Source of the DNA: Lates calcarifer
Lineage: Eukaryota; Chordata; Actinopteri; Centropomidae
Direction of reading: 5' to 3'
Length of the DNA: 64,000 bases
Assembly (NCBI RefSeq): GCF_001640805.2
Contig: NC_066850.1
Location: forward strand, 4,647,162 to 4,711,161
A program made the position numbers and the translations under genes. Positions 40,721 through 52,400 of the stretch are shown here, piece after piece (within the stretch, counting starts at the first letter, position 1; the number at the start of each line of letters is the position of its first letter). The notes under the pieces are model-generated. The model was given only the letters and a program-made list of their open reading frames with translations, made no database searches and was not told the origin of the DNA.

Positions 40721-43700
40721 ATGGTGGAGCGGTCGGACCGAGCCCCTCTGCTGGACTGGGAGGAGGTTCCGTCCGCGGAGAAGCCCGGCGGTGCGGCACC
40801 GGCGGCAGCTCACGTTAAGGACCGACTGTCGAGCCCCTCCAATGGCCGTACCACATTAGGATGCTCCGCGCCAGGGTTTGGGTGGAGCAGCGGTCCGGGG
40901 GGTCCCACTCCGAGTAGCAGGTCTGTCTCCAACGCAGACGGCTGCAGCACTCCGCCCGCGACCTCCAGCACCCCGGAGGGCACGGATGAAGGGCTGCGTC
41001 CCGACAAGGAGGAGCATCTTTCGGATTCAGGACCGAGGGAAGTGTCGCTGGAGGACAGGATGGTGAAATGGGAGGAAAAGGACCAGATTGTGTCGGTTTT
41101 TGTGGTTACATTCAACACCAGATCAGGTGGGGCATAAATTATGCAACATGGTTTAATAATGCTATATTACAGAAATTCAAAATGTTAAATGATGAAAAGG
41201 AAAAGATTATGTTTATAAGCTGGGAAGGAGGGAAATAGATGAAGCCTTCCTCGTCTGATTTGACGCCCTGAATGATCAGCGCGTGTTTATACCAAGTCTG
41301 CAGACCTTTCTCCTACAGGTGTGGCTTTTCCTGACCTGGCCATAAGTTTGGAGACACCATTAAATGCCTTGTCATCCTCTGTGACCTAACTACAGAACAT
41401 GTCAGAATCTGTCAGGATGTTATGATGGGAATCAATCAGCTGCTGGTTTCTGCAGAGTCGACCTATACATTTTTAATGACGGAGCAGATGGAAAGACAGG
41501 AGGAGCCCAAATCAGGTTACATACATTTTAGGAATTGTAGGATTTGATGTTTCAAAATGGTAGAGAAATCCTGACTTGAGTGCAGCACAAGCGATGCTCT
41601 GCAAGGTGGAACTGGGTCCTTTGATTCTGCAGACTGACTGATTGAGATGAGAGCAGGAGATGAGGGTGATGCTTCAGTGATAATGTCATAAATACACCAC
41701 CACTAACTAGCACCAGGTCACACAGGCTGACAGGGGATTTTCAGGAGAGGCCTCACAACAAATCATATCATGACTGTGGTGCAAATGCATGTAAAATCCG
41801 CTTTTTACTCACTTATTACACACAGTAAATGCTATTACTGCTCATTTAAAGGAGCAATCTGCCCTAAAACGCTAACAAAAACAGGTGTTGGTAAAGTATT
41901 TTGCAGTCCATCCATGCTCTATCTTGTTTTCGGTTTTATTTCTTTTTCTGCAGGGAAGCTACCGTCAGATTTGAACTGGAGATGTGAGGTCAGCAACCCG
42001 AAGCCCCATAGTTCATCTTTTGAAGCTATTAAATAAGGCTTAATTTTTTTTGTCTATAGGCCTACTGCACTAGAACAGGTAGAGGATTCATTAGAATAGG
42101 ATTAGGGCTAATTTTAGCATCGCACCACAGTATAATGATGTTTTATAAAGCTGACAGAAAGTTCATTTCTTACAGACTTCAGTCTTTAGCATCCGGAGCC
42201 ACGATACATCACAGATCAAAGCAAATCATCCTGAGTTTCTAAAAATACCTCAACCCATCTCTTACCCAGCAGTGACTGTTGAATGTTCTGTCTGTACAGC
42301 AAACACCTTTCACAGGTACTTAGCACTGTGTGATACTTGAAGCTAAATCCTTAAAGTCAATAACAGCTGTCAAATCTGCGATAGAGCATCTTGCTCAGCT
42401 GCAGGAGTCTCAGTGGATGATACCAAGCTGCAGTCTTAATTTGATGACTGGTATACCTGTAGTTCTGCAGGAACTTCAGTGAGTGAGGTGTGTAGCTAAT
42501 GATTAGATTGAAAACCACCCAGGCTGAGTCACCTTCTCTGCGTCCCTGCTCCTATCAGGTCGTATTTGCTCAGCTGCTGCTCGAGCGTCACCGCTCAACC
42601 AACACATAATGAATTCCAAAGAATCCAGTCAGACCGCCTCACTGTTGTTTCATGAACATGATATGAAATGGTGATGATGTATTTACCGTCTGTTCCTGTA
42701 TCAGTGTTTGTCAGCCTGCATGTGTGTTTTATTATTATTATCTTGTGTGTGTGTGTGGCAGGAAACATGCTGGAGTGGTGTCTGCCCAAAGACATGGACC
42801 TGGACGGAGTGGAGTTCAAAGCCATCGCCAGCGGCTCCCACCGAGTCACCACAGACTTCATGTAAGTGTGTGTATGTATGCAACCAAGTGGAGCAGGATC
42901 ATTGTGAGTATTAGGATGCGGCCCCATGTCTCTTTCCTGGCAGGACAGAGCGACACAAAGTGTTGCCTGGCAAAAAACAAAAAAACAAAAAAGAAGAGGC
43001 ACAGCCATCTGGCAGTGTCTTTTTTCTTGACTCATGGCTTCGTCTGTCTCTCCTCTCTCCTCTCTCTCCCCTGCATCCACAGCTACTTCCGGAAGGGCTC
43101 CTACTTTGGCCTCGCCTGCTTTGCCAACATGGCGGTGGACAGCACGGTGGAGAGGGGGGCGAGGATGAAGTCGGTGGGGATCTTGTCTCCTTCCTACACC
43201 CTACTCTACCGCTACATGAGCTTCCTGGAACACCAGGTCAGGTAAGAGGAGCCGGTTTGTTTTACTTTTGGAGCTTCAAATGCTCAGCTGGACTTTGTAT
43301 TTATCTTATATTTATGTATCTGTTACTGAATAACCTCAGCTAATGTTTACAACAGAACAATTTAATAACTGTTCTGGAGCTTTTCAGTCACGTAACATGA
43401 GCTTCTTCTTTGCCCAGATCTCATTCAGTTGTAGATATTCACAGATGTTTTTTATGGACTTTTCATCATGTTGGGCTAAAAATTAAGATTGAAAGTAAAA
43501 AAATATTACGTTTAAACGGAGCAGCAAATCTTCACATTTGAGAAACAAACATGACAAAATCTTGGTCAGTTGATTTAATTTGTCACTTTTCTACTTAAAC
43601 AGCAACACAACATTGTACTCAAAAGCTAACTTCTGATTACTCAATGCTTTGCTCTACATCATATCAAAAACACATTCTTATCGTGAGTCCCACTGTAAGA

Positions 43701-46700
43701 TGCATCACATGTGTCAAACAGCCTCTGTGAACTGCTGGTGAGCAGTTCCTCTTCCTCTTTCTTTTCTCACAACTCAAAAAGACAACTTTCACACACTCTG
43801 TGTAACTCCTGTTTTCTCTCTCCAACAATCTTGAGCTCCTCCAGCAACACTTCCATTATCTTTAATTTGATTTTACCCCATTAATTAAAGCGTTAATGGG
43901 GTCAAAAAATAATGGAAGTGTTGCTGGTGGGGACAGGCCTGTGTGCTTCAGTGTTACACTTCCTCCTCAGCGGCCCTTTGAACACAGCCCTCTTTATATT
44001 CACTCCCTCTTTCTTCTCTCTCTGCTTTCCCCCTGATTCCTCCTCTCTCCCCCCCTCCAAAATTCCCACACTCAGACCTCTCCTAGCCTCCAGTCATGCA
44101 GCGGTCATGCTCCTCACTCATCATTCCCCTCGTAGCTTGCTCCAGATTCCCCATCTGCTGACTGTCACGGCAGTCGTCTGTTTCTTGTATAAAGGGCTCT
44201 CTGTTGGTCATGAGGTGATTAAGATATTAAGGAATTTATAGATTCTTTCCCCATTTTCCCCTCTTCCTCTCCTTCCCTCTCTTCTTGTTATTTGTCTTCT
44301 CCTGACCTTTGCAGCTAACAGAGCTTGTTACAGAGAAATGCTAATCATCCTAACAAGGATAGGAATGATAAATATGATAAATGGAGATGTGTCATAGTAA
44401 AGTTTGTGCACATTTTGCTGTGTTTTGTACTGATGCCTGAACGCAGTCCCTGCCTAGCGGACTAATGTGAAAGAGATTGAGAGTTTGAGTTATGTTATAC
44501 AGGATATTTTAGAAAAAATCTTAGTCCCTGTGTATGGGATAAGTTATGATTTGATTAGTTATCATGTAAGACTCCTGAAGCAACTTTTTTTTCTACTCCT
44601 TTTCTTCTTATCTTTTTACCCTATTGCTGTTTTTTTACTGGATGGGAGTTCAGGTCTGTCTAGTCTGCTGTAAATGATTGTTTCCAAGCTACAGATATAT
44701 TCTTTTGTATAACAAAGGCCTGCAACCGATCATCTGTTTCACTAAACACTATCTGCATTAATCAGTAAGTGTTAACCACACGCAGTCCACATTTTATTCC
44801 TCCATTTTAGAATCTAAACGGCTCCTTGTGATGATTTGTGAAAATTTTGAGCATTTATTATGGGGAGAAATTAAGGTACGATTATATATCAAAAGACAGT
44901 GGTTGCCTTGTGCACAGTAGTGCTCAGCTGCTGGACAGATTAGCATACATAAATGCATATACTGATCAAAGTATTAATTTGCCAGATTAGTTGTCCCCTT
45001 TTCAAATGAAGTGCGTCTGTGAAAGTGGATTTTCTGTCAGGTTCGTGGTTTCCTCTGAAGCTGTGATCTGTGTACAGTGCGTGCAGCACACCGTGCACTT
45101 TTAGTTTATTGTTTGTATCCATGTTCTTTTATTCAAACTGTACTGGGAATTATTAGAGTGGTTTTGGTTGGGAGGATTTGACTTGATGGGACAATGAAAA
45201 CAAACTGAGGTTAAGATTTTTATGGATGTTTCTTTGGATGATATTTTGTCGTCCTTGCCCCAGGCTCCAGCTCCAGTCCCCAGGCCATTACTCTCCTCTA
45301 GAGGCCTTCTATGAGGACAAGAGAGCAATCCTGCCTCCTGGTGGAGATTGCATTGTTACTGCATGTCCAGCCAGTGCCTGGGGTGCTGCCATCAACCACA
45401 GCATGCACCCTGAGATGAAGGTAGGAGGATTTTTTCTATCTTGATTTCAACTACACCAGCTGGTGTCTCTGACTCAAGTGTGTCTTACCCTCTATGACTC
45501 AATAACCTTGTGTGTGTGAATATCTGTGGACCAGATCACCCACCCGGCAGGCTGTATGTCCCAGTTCATCCGCTTCTTCGGGGAGCAGATCATGGTGCTG
45601 TGGAAACTGGCTCTCCTCCGCAGACGCATCCTCATCTTCTCCCCTCCTCCTGTGGGTGTGGTCTGTTACAGGGGTGAGAGACGTGGATGTATTCTCAAGA
45701 TTAAAGGAATTGTTTGACATTTTGGGAATTACACATATTTTCTTTCTTGCCTAGAGTGAGACGAGAAGATTGATACCACTCTCATGTCTGTCCGTTCATG
45801 TGAAGGTGGAGACAGAGGATAGTTAGCTTAGCTTAGCATAAAGACTGGAAACAGGTGGAAACAATTAGCTTGGCGTTTGTGTTTTTAATTTACTAAAATG
45901 TTACACAGTGTTTTAAATTCATTCAGAAAAAAGTGAGTCTGGGGATTGCACATGAGCGTACAGTACACGCAGTTCCTCTCCAGCTGTATCAGTGTGGGAC
46001 AGCCCACACATCGTGCACACATTCACATCCTGTGTTCCTCTCTCTCTTCTCTCCCACACTCATGCATCATTTTTCTAATTTCACCCTCCACCCCCTTTCA
46101 GTCTACTGCTGCTGTTGCCTGGCAAACATCTCCATCCCTGGGGTCAGCGCAGCTGTGCCTGAATTCCGCCCCTTCTTCTATGTTAATGTGGCCGATATCA
46201 GTGCCCTGGAGAACGAGCTCTCCTATGTAGCATGTAAGTGGATGCTCGAAACCTGCTTAGCATCTGTGAGACTCACTGTAAAAGGACTCAGGCTAGCTGC
46301 TTGAGGACCGCTTGACCAGCATCTCCAGCATCTCAAATTTTACTGATCCTGTGTGTTTTTGTACGTTTAGGTACTACTGAAAAGATCTTTGAGGAGAAGA
46401 AGGATCTCTACGATGTGTATGTAGACAATCAGAATGTAAAAACCTACAGAGACGGCCTGAAGCCTCTGCTCCGCCTCAGTGCTGCAGACCGGGAGAAATA
46501 TCGCAAACTCACAGAGCAGAGGTAGGTACAGCAACAGGACTACTGCTTCAAGTTAGAGTGTAAGAAATTAGGCTAAGGTGACTGAAATATATCTGGCTAT
46601 AAAACTACAGACCTTTGTCTAAAGATTTACTTCTTCACTAGGAATTCCTGGATTCTTAAAGTAGTAAATGGCTGATGACTCTGTCTAAACTGAAATATCA

Positions 46701-47388
46701 AGACATTTTTTGACAGTGCCATTATCAGGTCAAAATTTTATCCATTTAGCTCACAGTACAGCCTCACAGGTTTACACCAAAATTTCAGTGAAATCGTGCT
46801 CTCTATCCTGTGGCTTTATAAAGGACAGCTAAAAATAAAGTGTGTGTCTGTAGGCAGATGTTGCTGTACTCCCAGGAGGAGAATGGAGACTGTGTGTCCA
46901 GTGAAGAGGATCTCTTTATTCTGTAAGTACAACATGATTCATTTCACCAGCCAGTGGAGCGGTAACTGCTGATTAACCACTTGAAATAACTTGTTCTTTT
47001 TGTGACTTGCAAACTTAAAATTAAATCTCACAATAAAATCTCACATTTGTATTATTCATGTTATTGCTGCTACTCTTCGGCATAGAGACAGGTTTTGGGG
47101 ATTGGATAATGGAAAAAACAAACAAAATTGTTTAAAAAATAAACCAAATACAGAAAGTGACTCACCTGCTTTCTCACTCTTAACTTTTCCAGGTTTTTCC
47201 TGGAGCAGAACAACCGAATTTTCCAGACCCTGAGCGAGGTGGCAGGAAGCCCCGATCCCACTTTGACGCAGGAAAGCGTGAGAGCCATGGGTCTGGATCC
47301 TCATGGAGACAGGCTCTTCCTGCTCCACCTGCTGGAGATCTATGGCTACGACACCCTGCTGGTGTCAGAGCAGCTGTGCTGCAGCTGA
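40721..47388 (+). CDS. dennd11: DENND11 (LCHN / KIAA1147), DENN-domain protein
   Basis: Nine exons, 40721-41126, 42762-42861, 43083-43241, 45264-45420, 45535-45673, 46102-46233, 46371-46521, 46854-46922 and 47193-47388, join in phase to 502 aa. DENN-domain proteins act as exchange factors for Rab GTPases; DENND11 is a brain-expressed member whose target is poorly known. Landmarks are [15 protein letters not shown] at the N-end, a Ser/Pro/Gly-rich linker (about residues 20-110) that is variable in the family, [92 protein letters not shown] and a C-terminal CCS. The 1.6-kb first intron holds nothing recognised. The 2.0-kb third intron holds a fold-back hairpin, and the fifth a repeat; both are listed. 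Confidence 0.95.
43841..43927. repeat. 87-nt fold-back hairpin in dennd11 intron 3
   Basis: The outer arms, 43841-43859 and 43909-43927, are perfect 19-base inverted copies (CCAGCAACACTTCCATTAT and its complement). Inside, CCCCATTAA and TTAATGGGG pair again around an 8-base loop, with an asymmetric bulge on the left between the two stems. The size resembles a microRNA precursor or a minimal fold-back transposon. There is no coding potential and no obvious target-site duplication. Confidence 0.85.
45701..45875. mobile_element. Short non-autonomous repeat copy (fish MITE-like), truncated
   Basis: The stretch begins TTAAAGGAATTGTTTGACAT and contains AGAAGATTGATACCACTCTC, TTAGCTTAGCTTAGCATAAA and GACTGGAAACAGG. 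I recall this as a dispersed element found in many percomorph genomes, with ends TTAAAGGAATTG at both sides. The right end seems lost here. It sits in dennd11 intron 5, soon after the donor. I cannot name the superfamily with certainty. Confidence 0.7.
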
Positions 47389-49420
47389 AAGACAACAGAT
47401 GACTAGCTTTTCAGCTTTTCATCACTGCTGGTTTTTAAAAAGGAGTTGATTTGCCTTGAGCCAACTCTGTGTGCTGCACTACTGGCTTCTTGGAGTCTTC
47501 AGGACTGTTTGAGCCTCCAGAAATTTCTCTGGTATGACCTTTTTTTGTTGTACATCCCTATGTCCTCCTTTTGTTCACTGTGCGTCTTCTTCCTTGCAGC
47601 CTGCCGGCAAAAGCAACAATAACAGTCAACTGTCATGAGTAATGTGGACAGTTCTGTGTGATCATTGGGGTCAAAACTCACCACTGAAATGGATTTTTCA
47701 CTCCACAGCAGGAACAAGTCTTCTCGAGGAACGTACAATGACATGAAGTTAGTGGTTTGGAGATTTTCAGAGAACAAAACATTTACAAATGATTAATGTA
47801 TGGAAGTGAAAAAGAGGTAGCCTTTCTGTAAATAATCATTTTTCTTTTTCCTTTGTGTACAATGTGTCAGTGTTTGTGTGATATGGGCTCTGACTTTCTG
47901 CCAGTGTTGCTATTCTTGTATCAAGTGCTGGATTCAAACATCCCATTTTAAGCCTATATATCCAAATCAGGGCCTCCTTTCTTGAAATGTGTCATTACAG
48001 CAGGTCAAACCGCCTTCGTCCTTCAAGAGCCATGTCTGTAACCATTGCTGTTTAAGAAGAAAATGACCAGTTGATGGATTTGGCCTATCCAGTATTTCCA
48101 GGGACCAGTGTGTAGGATTTAGTGGCATCTAGTGGTGAGGTTGCAGATTGCAACCGACAACAACATGGCAGTGCAACATGGTGGGCTCTGTGGAAGAGGA
48201 ACTATGTAGATATGAAGGGCTAATTTTAAGCTAACAAAAACACATCAATCCTTAGTTTAGGAGAATTATACACTAATGAAAAATAATTCTGAGTATTATA
48301 TTCCAATTCTGCCAGTAGATCCTCTTAAATCCCACACATTGGTCCTTTAATGTCAAGGCTGAAAGTGAATCTTTTTTGCCTGTGCTGAAACCAAATCGTA
48401 TTTTTTTAATGATGTCCAACAGGCAAAGGCATTTAGAAATGCACTCTGACATGAGTCTATGTTAATATAAAAAAAATGTATTAATGCAGCTTTCAGAAAT
48501 ATTTCCCCTGTGTGGGATCTCAGCCTGCAAACATAGATCAGGTTTAGCTGAACAATTCTTAGGTCAGTGTTCAGGAGAAATTCCTTTAGACTAACCATCA
48601 TTAAATCATTGGCACATGAATATACTTGTGCTGTAGAAGAAAAAATAATTCAAGTAACATCTCTTCAAGTCAGCTGTGGTGTTGATTTGTATCCGAGAAG
48701 GTTTTTTTCCCCCTCTTTCTGACAGAAACATGCCATACAGTAAGCTAATCTGGTGCTTTTGTCATGCTGTGTGCTGTGTACAGTACATGCTACATACAAG
48801 ATAGTTTGTGGTAGAGTGCATCCCAAGTCATTATATGTTTAACAGTGATTATTCTCATGCATTTCATTTTTTATTTATTCTTTTTTCATTTAGGCTGTTC
48901 ATGTTGTTTAGCTGTAAATATTCTTTGAGTGTAAATATTCAATTGCTGTAATAATCTGTGAAGAAACGGGATCAGCTGAATGTGTTTTATAAGACGATTA
49001 TGATCCCATTGAGCCTTTGTGTATCACTGAAATCCTCATCCAATCATGTGTTCAGCTGTCCACTGTAAGCTTATTTTCACGCCTCATCATAGGGCACCTT
49101 AGAAAAACCTGTACAGAGCAAACATCCTTGTAGTTGAAGGGATAGTCCAACTCATGTTAAAACACTTTCACTTTATTTATTTTACTGTAAACCATTTCAG
49201 AAATAAAGTGCACAGCCATTTGTAAAGAAAAAACAATACTCACTTTTTGAATTCCACATCTAGATTTCATTCATTTAAAATATATAGTTCAGAGATGTTG
49301 TCTTTAACATCAGTGAACTTGTTTTGTCCGTTGTTGTATGTTCGTCCTCAGTGCCCTAAACATTCAGGAGTGGTTCTCCTTGTTGCCATAGATGATAAAT
49401 TCCTCGCCACTAGAGACACT
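47389..49420. other. Convergent 3' flanks of dennd11 and fgd4
   Basis: About 2 kb between two stop codons. The dennd11 3' UTR probably runs to the AATAAA at 49202-49207. On the other strand, TTTATT at 49172-49177 and 49176-49181 gives AATAAA signals for fgd4. The two transcripts would thus overlap slightly tail to tail. A MITE lies at 48101-48347. Confidence 0.6.
48101..48347. mobile_element. MITE with terminal inverted repeats
   Basis: The left end GGGACCAGTGTGTAGGATTT and the right end (read on the minus strand) AGGACCAATGTGTGGGATTT are imperfect inverted repeats of about 30 bp. They bracket about 190 bp of non-coding sequence. The same ends occur in a repeat widely dispersed in percomorph fishes. 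No target-site duplication is clear. It falls in the dennd11 3' UTR region. Confidence 0.8.
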
Positions 49421-52400
49421 TCAGTCACTGACGTTACCATTAATGCCGCATCTGGAGCCAATGATGATAACGTCAGAGTCGGTCAGTGTGTGAGACGCTG
49501 GCATCCTGCCTGTCACAGCAACTTTCAGAACAGTCAACCAGCGCTGTTTCAGCTGCGGACTGTCGCAGGAGAAAGTGTGGGTGGTTTTGGACTGACCTAA
49601 ACAGAAACATGGCTGACCCTGCAGCTCCTCCACGCTGCAGCCCGTCAGAGGTACACTAGACAGCTGCTTCATATCCTGGAGATGTAGGAAAGGGAGAGGA
49701 GGTGGATGCAAAGATTGAGGCTTTGCTAGGGCAACAAAAACTACATTTCTCTTCATCTGTGCTGGGGTTTTTTGTTTTATATGACAGCAACAGAAAAGTG
49801 TGCTCTCCTTTCTAATAGAGGAGAAGCAGTGGTGTTTTTCCACATTATAACACCTTTGAGTAACAAACAGACCAGTCAGCCAGTGGTGTATTAATGTTAA
49901 TAAATGAGGAGAAACAGTGAATACAGATGTAGATGCCTGATCCAGATTTAAAGCAGGAGTGTTTTTGCTGGACAGAATCATGAGGATTTCAATGAATATT
50001 TTGGTTGTCAGTGGTAAGGTTTGTAAAAAAAAGACTGCAGCAACATGTTTACCTCTCCTCCATTTCTTTCAGAATCTGTTTGTGCAGCTGATTGCACAAT
50101 AGCTCTTCACAGTTTTAGCAGCGTTTCCCTTTTTCTCCATGTGAGTGCAGGACAGCAGATGCTGACTGATGTTTTGCATGTTTGCCACTCAAGAGGAGTG
50201 ACTGTGGCAACATCTGCGTGACATGTTCTAACCAGAGATCCCTACCTGTGGATCAGCATACAGGGAGAGAACCGGTGGCTCAGTCCTTGTGATAACGGAC
50301 CACACTCGTTGATAGGTCTTGGGGTTGTCGCCGTACTGCAGGAAACTACTCATTACAACATCACTAGTTGCTGGAGATGCCTCAGACTGGGAAACAAAAC
50401 ATAAAAAAGAGAATGCCTAAGACTTTAATTCTTGTTACGTTGCATTTTGTGATTCTAAAAAGACAAAATTATTGTCAGCTTAAAACAAAGTGTGTTTAGT
50501 TGGTATATCTTCTAATGCCTTTGTTGTACAACAGTAATAATTTAAGGGTATATTTACTGATTACTAAACCCTTGTCATAACTCACCTCCAGCATTCTTCT
50601 CTTCTTGCCTTCCACCCTGTCCTCTCTCCGACTGGTCAGGATGGAGTAGCAGGCTTTACACACTTTATTCAGCTTGTTTCCATCGTACTCTAGAGCCACT
50701 TTGTTGTCTGAACACTTCCAACACACCACCTGAGAAGCAGAGAAACCACCACTGCTGAACTGTCCTTTGGTTAAAATGAGTATTTATGGTGTTTACAGTA
50801 CAAAGCCGCTGGTCACTCACGCAGCCGCAGGCTCGGCAGTGATGTCGTCTTCTCGTCAGTGCGTTGAAAGGCTCCTGGCATTTCATACACACAGTCACCT
50901 CGTTGTCCCTGATCCAGCGGGGGGCTCGTCGGCCAAGTTCCTCTGTCTGGAAAACACAGGCATGTCACAGCTGGGATGTTTTATAGTCATACAGTATTTT
51001 CTGAACAGATTAAATAAAACTTACTGGGTCTTCTACATTCAGCTCCTTAGAAGCCAATTTGAAGGATTCATTTTTCTTCTGAAACACATCAATGGCTTCC
51101 TCAATCACCTGGATATAAGACAGATCAGACTTGCTTTAGAAAAAAAAAATAATGGAGGACACAATTGAATATTTAAAATGCAGCATCAAACATAAAATAA
51201 AACGACCCTGGTACCTTTATCCACTCATCTCGGTCTTGTTCAGAGCTTTAAGAAAAGAAGAAAACAAAACAATTAATTACATTTAAAGTGAAAATCAGGT
51301 TAATGCATTGAATGTACATTATGCTGAAGTTTAAAACATGTGTACACAGGTGACAGTAACTTAACAAACACACCTGGCCTGAAGCTCCAGAGTCCTCTCC
51401 TTCCCTGAGACCTGAAAGGTGTATGGGTGGTCTTCGTTGGTGGTCTGCTGCACCTGCATGCCATCCACTCCGATCCTGCACCGAACAGTAAAACGCTGCC
51501 CGACTAGGCTAAACTTGGGAGTGCAGCACAGCAGGAAGTTGTTGAACTGTGTAGAAAAGGTGCAGTTTAAGATAATCCTGTGACTGAGGTAAAAGAAAAG
51601 TAAACCAGACTGGCAGATATGCGTGTATGTATTCTAACCAGGAACAGGTGTCTCTCCATGGCGGATGTGTTCCTGGCGGCGAGCTTGAGCAAACGACCTT
51701 CCCTGAGAAACTCGTTTGTAGGATTGACTACTTCCTCCTCTCCGACCATCTCGTAGATTTCCAGCAGACGCTTCAGGCTCTCCTAAAAGCAAAGAAACAT
51801 GGTGAGAAAACACTGTCACACATATGCAGGTATGGACACAGTCACAGCTGTTAAACAATCACTGTTTCCACAACTGACATTTCAAAGAAAACCGTGATAT
51901 TAGGATCACTTTTGTTTATATAATCCCATAATATTTTGTAGCAAGATGATAAAATCTTACTTAGAACAATGGTAAATGATGTGGTATGTTATGGTAACGT
52001 ACAGCTTTGTGGATGGCGCTGTTTGAGTGAGTGGCTGCCATGGAAATAGTCTGCAAGGATTCTGGGAGATGAGACAAAGACATGATGAGCTTCCAGAGAC
52101 AGACAGGCACTTTATGAGATGTAGTGGAAAAAACACATGATGGAGATATCACTACACTTACTGTGAGCAAGCTCATAATCTGGGCTATCCACAGGCAGTT
52201 TCTTTAGATAATCCCTCAGCAGCATTTCATAACGTGGGACCCTCTGAACCGGCTCCAGCATGTGGTGCTGCAGGGTCAGGCTGCCGCACACCTCCTGACT
52301 CTAACAGAGGATGATACATACATCACATCCTGCTCTGACCCCCTTGTAGAAGTAAGAACTGAGGTTTAACCTGCTCACCTGTATGTCCTGGATGATGTTT

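Noticed and set aside
52291..52300. Alternative fgd4 acceptor six bases downstream (AGTCAG/GAG)
   Set aside because: The upstream acceptor (TTAG/AGTCAG) restores two residues present in the FGD4 family; both keep the frame, so minor use is possible.
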